Below, one piece after another: positions 56,901 to 64,000 of a stretch of 64,000 nucleotides of DNA (positions are counted from its first letter, which is position 1; every line of letters begins with the position of its first letter). Source of the DNA: Muscardinus avellanarius (Eukaryota; Chordata; Mammalia; Rodentia; Gliridae); assembly GCA_963383645.1 (NCBI GenBank), contig OY726571.1, positions 81,412,888 to 81,476,887 of the forward strand, written 5' to 3'. The notes under the pieces are model-generated. The model made no database searches, was not told the origin of the DNA, and was given only the letters and a program-made list of their open reading frames with translations. The position numbers were made by a program, and so were the translations under genes.

Positions 56901-59900
56901 TAGCTCACCAGTATGTCCCATGGCACGATGCAGTATGAAGTTGGGTACAGAATAGTAAAAACTCACGAAAGTTAATAAGCTGCAGTCCCTGCTCTCAGGA
57001 GCTTTGGGTCCAGTTGGAGGGGGGAATGTGAATAAAATTCGCTATCATAATGTAGTCCTTGGAGTCTACATTGAAAACAACACCGTTGTGAGCGAGGGTA
57101 GTCAAAACAGCCTTGTAGGGAAAAATGGGAAATTAGGAAATGCATTTTACATGGCAACACAACACACAAATATGCACAAATACTCAAACACCGAAACACA
57201 CACACACATACACACGCACTTCAAAAGTTTTATGAACCAAAACATTCTTTACCATGTGCAAAGCATCCCAACCTTTTCTATTCTATCCATTTTATTTTTA
57301 CTGATTTGTGACCCACTCATTTGATGCAATTTTGAAAAAAAGATAGGGATAGATATGATAGTAAAACTAGTGTGCTATGGAAGTACCCATGAAGATGAAA
57401 TAATACTATCAGGTCAAAGAGTTGTTTATCACAGCTAAGCTGTAAGATGGGAAAGTCTGTCAAGAATGGGCGTGGAGAGGCTTTCCAGACTAGGCTGAAG
57501 GAGGAGAGCCAGAAGGGAGTGGTGTGCAGATGTGGGGAGCAGTGGATGGCTTATGCAACAGAGCCTCACTCAGAGAGGGGAGCAGAGAGGAGAGCAGGCT
57601 GGGAGCAGATGGCAAGCGTTTCTCTGTCAATGCAATCAGGAGGTCAGTCTTCATTCTGTAATCATAAAGGAACTCATTGGAGATTCTCAAGCAGGGGAGA
57701 AAAAATGCCCTGTGTGTACTTTAAGAAGACAACTCGGCTGATAACGGGAAGAGAAAATTGGAAGGAAGCAGCCCAGAAAAGGAGACGAGCTAAGAGTACC
57801 TGAAAGTAGAGAAGGTGGTGCTAAAGTAGAGCAGCGGAGAGCAAGAGAGCTGCTCTGGGGCGCAGAGCCTCAGCACAGGGCCATGCGCTGGACCTGGGAG
57901 AGAGCAGCTTGAAGGCCCCTGGGCTGCGCTTCATGTTTGCACTACCGCCACAGGCTGGGAAATGGCTGGGGCAAAGCTGTGTGGGGCTTCATGGAGCACA
58001 TTCTGAGAAGGGGCATACAGTACTTTGACTGGAGCGTGTGCTCTGGGGCCAAACAGCCTGGGCTTGAGTTCATTTCTGTACCCAAGGCTGTTTGTTTTGG
58101 GGCCATTTACTTAATCTCAATCCACCTTAACTCCCCTCTCTGGGAAATAAGAAAGCAAAATAGGCCGGGCGTGGTGGCACATGCTTGTAATCCCCGTGCT
58201 TGTGAGGCAGAGATGGAGGATCATGTAGGTTTGAAACCAGCCGCGCTGGTTTAAGAGACCCTGTTTCCAAATAAAAATATAAAAATAGGTCTGGGAGTAT
58301 AGCCCGGAGGTAGAAGGGTTTCCAGGAACCCCAGTACCACCAAAAAAAAAAAAAAAAAAAAAAGCAAAATAGTACAGAGGCCTGCTGTGAGGATTAATTA
58401 GCTCAGAATAGTAATGAACTCAGAAAAATGAGATGCTTTTAACTCTACGTTCCAACCTGAGTTCTCTTCTCACTGCTCTGAATTCTAGTAATCTCAATTT
58501 CACTTCAACATATTTGTTAAAATGGCATTTATATAGTCCCCTCAATCTTTTTCCATTTTTGTGGTCCTTAAAGCTCTTAACTTTTCCCTACAAGGCTTTT
58601 TGGACTGCCCCACTCTTCTGCTTCTAAGCCTCTGTGTCTGTAACAGAGGTTAGTTTTCTCCTTTAGTACATAATTGTCTTATATTGTCGGATTTTTCCTG
58701 AACACTTTTTCTCCTTTTCCCCAAACCATCTGATTTGTGGAAGAAAAGATGTGGAAGGATGGAATAGGTTACAAAACTGTGACTCAGGTGCACGCTTACC
58801 TGACCCTGCGATGCTGGTGAGCTTGCTTCGTTCCAGGGGAGGGGCCCATTTTGCCCAAATTGTGAACTGACCTGTCCATGCCATACCCTGCAATGGAAAT
58901 CATTAAGACCCTTGCTCCTTTGCAGAACCCAACAATTCATGTCCCACTCAGAAGGAGGAAGTATCTGGATACCTGGGCCATGCCCTGGACTGTCCGAACC
59001 ACAATGACCAAGAGCACTCCGAAGTCAGCAGCCAGTGGGGTAAAGAGGGTGAGAAGGGAAGAGATCAGCAAACCTGCACCAAGCATCTGTTTTGCTCCAA
59101 ATATCCCCGCTAAATATCCACTTGGGATCAGAGTCAGAATTATTCCATAGCTGATGGAGCTAAAGATGACACCCTGAGTCTCTGGGCTCCACTGATAGAC
59201 GGAGGCCTAGAAGAAAATACAGAAAAAGAAGAAGAACAAAAAGAAAACTCTTTGTCAAGAAGTCTGTCTATGAAAGTCTGCTTTGTAGAGTTTCTGGAGT
59301 TGGTGAGAACCAACACAAAAATATCTATTTTAGTTTTTATCTATTTTTTCCTACTTTAGACATTTTGCCTTTTCCAAACAACCAGCCAATTATACCTCGA
59401 ATTCAATTCTCTTAGAAAGAAAAAAAAAGAGGAAAAGAAGTAAAGATAAGTAATTATGTACAGAAGGGAGACGTAAAGAGAAAGAGGCATCAAGATATAA
59501 TTCATTTGTTAAAGAACTTTATTTCACTGTTTCGTAAAAAATTGAATGACTTTGACTTTAATAAATTTCCATTGAAATTAGCCCCTAATTAAAAGAAAAA
59601 TCAAGTTTGGTAATTAAGGCTGCTCTGGCATAGCCAAGTTCCTAAAACATATATTATATTCATATGTAACAAAAATATCAAATTTTTCTTCTAGTATTCT
59701 TAACAATTTTAGCATTCCATTTGATACACGGATGGCATGTTATAAATTACATAGGCAAATAATATAAAATAAAAATGTTTTATTCATTTAAAATAATTAT
59801 GGAATAATATGAAATATATGATTTCTGTTCGAATTTTTTTTCCTTGTGGTACTGGGGATAGAACCCAGGGGCATTGCACCTCCGAGCTACACCCCCAGTC

Positions 59901-61986
59901 CTATTTTTTTCATCTTTTTATTTTTGAAACAGGATTTCACTGAGTTGCAAAGGGTCTTGCTAAGTAGCTGAGGCTGTCCGAGAATGGAGATCCTCTAGCC
60001 TCCACCTTCCGAATGCTGGGATTACAAGTGTGTGCCACTACGCCTGGCTGATTCCTGTTAGAATTTTTGAGGATGAATATAAATAGTGTCTTTGGGTCAG
60101 GCGTCGTAGCACATGCCTGTAATCCCAGTACTTGGGAGGCTGAGACAGGAGGATCACAGGTTTGTGGCCAGCCTCAGCTACTTAGGTCTTCTGCAATTTA
60201 GTGAGATCCTGTTTCAAAATAAAAAAATAAAATAAGGGTGGCGTGTAGCTCTGAGGTAGAATGCCTCTGGGTTCCATCCCTAGTACTGCCAAAAAAAAAA
60301 AAAAAAAAAAAAGTCTTTGAGAAAAGGGAAGAAAAATTGTGGGGAGGTCCCAGAAAAAAAAAAAAATTCAAACCATCCTTATTAAAAGAATGACTGTGAT
60401 TTGTATAAATGGGGAAAAATTCATTCTCATCAGATAAAACAGCAAAAATGGTCTTACAGTATTTGGGATGATACCAAGCAATCAGAAACTAACAGTGACT
60501 CTGGCTGTCTCAGAGCAGAGCCGCTGCCTGGACCTTTGGTAGCAGCCAGGCGTGTGCTAAGAAAGCAGATTGAATCTGGAGGAGCATGGCACGAGAGAGA
60601 ATGCAGTGTGTTTGATAACTTGAGTGTTCTGGATTTCTGAGCACAGGTGTGTAAACTGTAGAATGAATGATGGAAGAAAGACTGGAGATAGAAAGTAGTT
60701 GCAGTTAATCTGGCTCCAGTGTAATAAAATCATGAATTAAGAATTACAGGATACATTAGAAATATTCAGTGATAGACAGTTTAAAGGATTTTCTGGTACT
60801 GGGGATTGAACCCAGAGGCATTCTACCTCCAAGCTATACCCCCAGCCCTATTTTTTATTCTTTATTTTGAAACAGGGTCTCACTGAGTTGCAAAGGGGCT
60901 TACTAAGTAGCTGAGGTTGTTCGGGAACCATGATCCTTCTGTCTCAGCTTCTCAAATGCTGGGATTATAAGCGTGCACCACCACACCCAGCTAGGATTGT
61001 TTTTAATATAGGGTATAATCATGATTTTCCTCTAAATATGAAATGTACATGTGACAAAGATGCTACTTAACTCATTGACTAATGGCATATCAATCAGGTG
61101 TGACAAGTGGTTCAAAGGAGAACTCAAAGAGCCATGTATATGTAAATAGGAAATAGGAACAATGTTGAGATGGATTTAGATAGATGAATGGCATGGTGAG
61201 GGTAGGAGATTAAAATTTTTATTTATGTATTTATTTATTTATTATTTCTTGAAGTACTGAGGATTAAACCCAGGGGCATTCTACCCTTGAGTTATAGCCC
61301 CAGCCCTATTTTATTTTTTATTTTAAAACAGGGTCTCACTGAGTTACTGAGGGCCTCGTTATTCCTGAGACTTCCCTCAAACTTGTGAGCTTCTTATCCT
61401 GCTACACCTGGACTATAAATTAATTTTCAACAGGACGAAATTGATTTACAAAGCTACAGATAAGAGCCATTTTTATTTCTATTGATTTTGTAGAATTGCA
61501 GAGATGTAAAATCTGAGACACTAGTAGTCTATTTGTTCCATTTTAGAATTTTTTTTACATTTTTTTCCCAGAGTTTTTCCACCTTATAATAAAAATAATC
61601 TCAAGAAAACATTTTTGTTATCACAGAGATAATATCTCAAGAAGTGAATTTCATTCTTTTTTGTCATTGAGAATTTATCCTTCTATATTCTGTAAAATCA
61701 TGATCCTGGCCTTCCTTTGAAATTGACCCCCCCACGCCCAACCAACGAAGAGCCTTGTTCTCCACCACACTTACCCTCATATTAAGTTCCTTGGTGGCTC
61801 TGCTTGGGCTCACGAGGATGTCTGACAGAGGCCCCTGGGTGGAGGCATTGGATGGACCAGGCTGCTGGGTGCCGTTCACCATGGCGATGATGGCAATGCT
61901 CAGGCTCACACGCTGGGTTATCATGGTGAAGTTGGAGAAGTGCATGATGAGGGCCAGCCCATAGCGTAGTGAACAGAAGTCTGGAC
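50842..61986 (-). CDS. SLC17A2: SLC17A2 (NPT3-type transporter), 10 coding exons seen
   Basis: Minus-strand exons 61986-61775, 59206-58973, 58887-58800, 56630-56544, 54605-54487, 54362-54201, 53771-53639, 53550-53403, 52707-52617 and 50976-50842 join to 1,409 bases without stop or frameshift. From the 234-base exon onwards the lengths and phases equal those of SLC17A4. The product is a multi-span SLC17 type I transporter for organic anions, expressed mainly in liver and kidney. Marks: [74 protein letters not shown] and the end [11 protein letters not shown]. Identity as A2 rests on [15 protein letters not shown] and [12 protein letters not shown]. The short first coding exon (about 9 codons in the family) is not found between 61,987 and 64,000. 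Confidence 0.95.
51265..51472 (-). mobile_element. Old B1-dID SINE
   Basis: Reverse copy in SLC17A2 intron 10, ataaggattaaacccagggg to aggcatgtgtcacc; strongly diverged. Confidence 0.65.
51983..52215 (-). mobile_element. B1-dID SINE
   Basis: Long T tract, then ggtggtggtactggggatgg to gccaccacgcctgcc. Confidence 0.85.
52617..52707 (-). CDS. SLC17A2: SLC17A2 coding exon 10
   Basis: [20 protein letters not shown] and [10 protein letters not shown]. Donor GTTGGG is a weak but valid GT. Confidence 0.95.
52915..53085 (+). repeat. MIR SINE fragment
   Basis: Reads ctggctctgctcttatgtga, then gggcctcagtctgcttcctc and ttatttgtgaggattag, the MIR core and 3' part. Confidence 0.55.
53403..53550 (-). CDS. 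SLC17A2: SLC17A2 coding exon 9
   Basis: [41 protein letters not shown]. The Arg codon is split (AG before GTAAAA), as in SLC17A4. Confidence 0.96.
53639..53771 (-). CDS. SLC17A2: SLC17A2 coding exon 8
   Basis: [28 protein letters not shown] and [10 protein letters not shown]. Confidence 0.97.
53985..54120 (+). repeat. MIR SINE fragment
   Basis: Reads ttggtggctgtgtaacccaa, agttatccagcttctaggtg and tataaaataggaaccatcaa, a MIR pattern, within SLC17A2 intron 7. Confidence 0.5.
54201..54362 (-). CDS. SLC17A2: SLC17A2 coding exon 7
   Basis: [38 protein letters not shown] and VLHVNIRD. Donor GTGAGT. Confidence 0.97.
54487..54605 (-). CDS. SLC17A2: SLC17A2 coding exon 6
   Basis: [20 protein letters not shown] then the loop ending SSLAQQ. 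Confidence 0.97.
54915..55120 (-). mobile_element. B1-dID SINE (older)
   Basis: Reverse copy, gatactggggattgaaccca to tgccaccatccccggc. Confidence 0.85.
56270..56467 (-). mobile_element. B1-dID SINE (young) with clear target-site duplication
   Basis: Reverse copy with long T tract, flanked on both sides by agaatgtgggtgatgttt (18 bases; left about 56252-56269, right about 56468-56485). Confidence 0.92.
56544..56630 (-). CDS. SLC17A2: SLC17A2 coding exon 5
   Basis: [20 protein letters not shown] then IFYIFG. Donor GTGAGT. Confidence 0.96.
56631..58799 (-). other. SLC17A2 intron 4
   Basis: Contains one young SINE and a MIR-like stretch near 58.04-58.15 kb. No exon seen; ORFs at 57.0-57.8 kb have no family resemblance. 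Confidence 0.6.
58163..58363 (+). mobile_element. B1-dID SINE (young subfamily)
   Basis: From gccgggcgtggtggcacatg to a 22-base A tract. Confidence 0.88.
58800..58887 (-). CDS. SLC17A2: SLC17A2 coding exon 4
   Basis: [20 protein letters not shown] followed by SKLTSIAGS. The intron to exon 3 is only 85 bases, as in SLC17A4 (86). Confidence 0.97.
58973..59206 (-). CDS. SLC17A2: SLC17A2 coding exon 3
   Basis: 78 codons, phase 0: [34 protein letters not shown] and RTVQGMAQ. Acceptor tcttctag. Confidence 0.96.
59845..60052 (-). mobile_element. B1-dID SINE (older)
   Basis: Reverse copy, tggtactggggatagaaccc to gtgccactacgcctggc. Confidence 0.85.
60094..60315 (+). mobile_element. B1-dID SINE (older)
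   Basis: From ggtcaggcgtcgtagcacat to an A tract at 60291-60312. Confidence 0.85.
60790..60993 (-). mobile_element. B1-dID SINE (older)
   Basis: Reverse copy, ctggtactggggattgaacc to caccaccacacccagct. Confidence 0.85.
61225..61412 (-). mobile_element. B1-dID SINE (older, truncated)
   Basis: A TTTA run, then gtactgaggattaaacccag to cctgctacacctgga; part of the B1 head is deleted. Confidence 0.75.
61775..61986 (-). CDS. SLC17A2: SLC17A2 coding exon 2
   Basis: Begins mid-codon ([20 protein letters not shown]), holds the first span and a loop with NGT and NAS glycosylation sites. Donor GTAAGT. The internal ATG at 61945 is not the start. Confidence 0.95.
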
Positions 61987-63200
61987 CTAGACAGTGCAGA
62001 AGTATGCACGGGCATCCTGATCAAGTCCCTTCCCTTACCATTTCACCCACGGATAAGCCCACAAGAACTTAAGCGGATGCCATACAATCCTGCTGTCACC
62101 AAAGTAACAATTTCTACAGTCTTCTCTTGTCATATTCTTGGGTTGGCTGCAAGACAATGAATCTGGGATCTTATAATTAAGTACAGCAAATATGGCCTTT
62201 CAGAGGTGTGAGGAGCAGATGATAAATACAGGACAAATCTAAGCAAAGCATCCATTTCACATTTTATGATTGGCAATGCATTGGCATTGCCCGATAAAAC
62301 CCAAGCCCCTGGGTTGCAGCTCAGTGGTCGCACCTCATCTGCTGCAGGTTTATTGTCACAAAACTTGAGAGTTTCTTCATACAGAGCTGCCTTAGAGTTA
62401 AACTAGTTGCACATTCAACTATTCTCTTTTGAATATCTGAGAGATAGTATTTTATCATTTTTATTTTTATATTAATATTATTATAATACAGCACTTAGGG
62501 TGGAAGCCAGAGCCTTGTACACACTAGGCATGCACTCTACAACTAAGCTATATCCTCAGCTCAGGAAGACAGTATTTTTGATAAATATTTCATAAACTTC
62601 ACTAATTTTTTATATTTTCCTGTATGCCAGTAGGCATGTATGTTCTACATTTTTTGAATTTTTATAAATTTATTTTAAAACAATAACTATTGCAGTGACA
62701 TTGATATTTGGTCATCTATACTTCCCCTACTGCTGGTGGGAAAAACGCATCATTGGGTCCCAAAGGAAAATCAAGAGATTATTATGAGGTACCCTGTAGC
62801 CAGAAAATAATATTGGGCCAGTGATATAGACACTGACATGATCAATGTACCAGTGCAATTAAAATATATATTTATAATTATTCTGAAAACCAAACAAAGC
62901 AAAAAAAAAACATTTGAGAAGTAACTGCATTAAACTAATAATTCATTCATTCATTCACTTGGCAACATCACTACAGTTACAAAAACAAATGAGTCAAATA
63001 ACTAGTAATAAAAATAATTTCAAAGGTCAACTCTTCTACCCTCACTTAGTGGTCTATTATGCTATGCTAAAATGACTGTTCTTCTTTCTTAAAAATAACT
63101 AATGCATAGAACCATCTTTACCAACTTGAAGGTAAAATGATATTTGGGAACTAATCAATATACTGCAAGAGCAATATGTATATGTATATACAATATATAC
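61987..63200. other. Upstream side of SLC17A2, no exon found
   Basis: I looked on the minus strand for a short ATG exon ending in phase 1 before a GT and found none that encodes the family's N-terminus. An ID-like fragment in reverse lies at about 62490-62565. Confidence 0.5.
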
Positions 63201-63204
63201 ATAT

Positions 63205-63308
63205 ACTATATATACACATACATACATACATACATACATACATACATACATACATACTAGGGATTGAACTCAGGGACATCTACCTCTGAGTTACAGCCCC
63301 AGTCCTAC

Positions 63309-63347
<39 letters not shown>

Positions 63348-63556
63348 TGTTTGCAGTACTAGGGATGGAACCCAGGGGCATTCTACCTCTGAACTACACC
63401 CTCAGCCCTATTTTTTATCTTTTATTTTGAAGCAGGGTCTCACTAAGTTGTAGAGGGCCTTACTAAGTAGCTGAGGCTGGCTGTGAACCTGCAATCCTCC
63501 TGTTTCAGTCTCCCAAGTACTGGGATTACAACCATGCACCACTACACCTGGATCAA
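63205..63556 (-). mobile_element. B1-dID SINE with extra ID unit and (CATA)n/(TTTA)n
   Basis: A CATA microsatellite (63216-63257) is followed by a reversed ID unit (tagggattgaactcagggac), a TTTA run (63308-63349) and then a complete reversed SINE ending accactacacctgg. Confidence 0.8.
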
Positions 63557-64000
63557 TATATATATATATATATTTTTTCCCTAAATTTCTTAATAAGTGG
63601 AACAGTGGGCCAATATTTGGAGGGGTCCTACATGAATGGTGAGTTTGATTTTTTTAGGAACTAGAGGGAAACAAAAAGAGAATCTATAAAAAAAACAGAT
63701 TAAAAAATAAGGGAAAAAAAAGATTTTTAATGACCGAATAAACTCAGGGGTAGAATTGGTTTCCTGTGAAATGAGTTAGTTTTGTATTACTGTAGGTTTT
63801 TCAAGATTAGGGAAAACTGACGGGTTTTTGGCAAAGATATTTTAGCAGGAATTCATGCATAGATTGGGAATGTGCTTAAAAATAACTTTTTAGGACTCAT
63901 GCCATTTCTTAGATCCCAGGATCTATCCATCACTTGGCTTAACTTCTGATAGATAAATCTGTGGGGCTTCTTAAGGAAGAAGCAGTGGGTAATGGGGTGA

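Larger units (their letters stand above)
59207..61774 (-). other. SLC17A2 intron 2
   Basis: Contains four SINE copies (listed separately) and otherwise no recognised feature. Confidence 0.6.

Overview
This is mammalian nuclear DNA from a rodent of the squirrel-related lineage (Sciuromorpha). The window carries about 40 SINEs of one composite type: a 7SL-derived B1-like head joined through an A-rich linker to a tRNA-Ala/ID-like tail. This B1-dID (STRID-like) architecture is known from squirrels, mountain beavers and dormice. The rest is mostly L1, MIR, LTR and microsatellite sequence.

The genes identify the edge of the large histone cluster (human 6p22.2). At 8.35-10.02 kb there are two H2B genes lying tail to tail: a testis-type H2B (H2BC1 / TH2B) on the plus strand, and a strongly diverged H2B-like ORF on the minus strand. 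Each has its own TATA/CCAAT promoter and histone 3' stem-loop. Both promoters keep a second, outward-facing TATA box, but no H2A gene follows either one. A decayed H2A pseudogene lies at 35.9 kb.

Two solute carriers of the SLC17 type I (NPT) group follow. SLC17A4 (plus strand) has 11 intact coding exons from 21,654 to 33,718 and encodes 497 residues. SLC17A2 (minus strand) has 10 coding exons from 61,986 down to 50,842; its short first coding exon is not seen and may lie beyond the window. The two genes share the same exon lengths and phases for all exons after the first two, as expected for tandem paralogues, and they point at each other. SLC17A1 and SLC17A3, which lie between them in human, are not seen in the 17 kb gap. 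That gap instead holds repeats, the H2A pseudogene and a small set of unassigned exon-like ORFs on the minus strand (39.85-42.08 kb).

The region from 11.4 to 15.3 kb is an L1 graveyard with two elements that show head-to-head (5' inverted, twin-primed) structure, one of them splitting ORF1 across the two strands. Two related LTRs at 5.7 and 10.7 kb carry evenly spaced CCAAT arrays. Introns and intergenic stretches otherwise contain only repeats or sequence in which I see nothing. Gene names come from recognising the translated exons and their order; no alignment or search was run.
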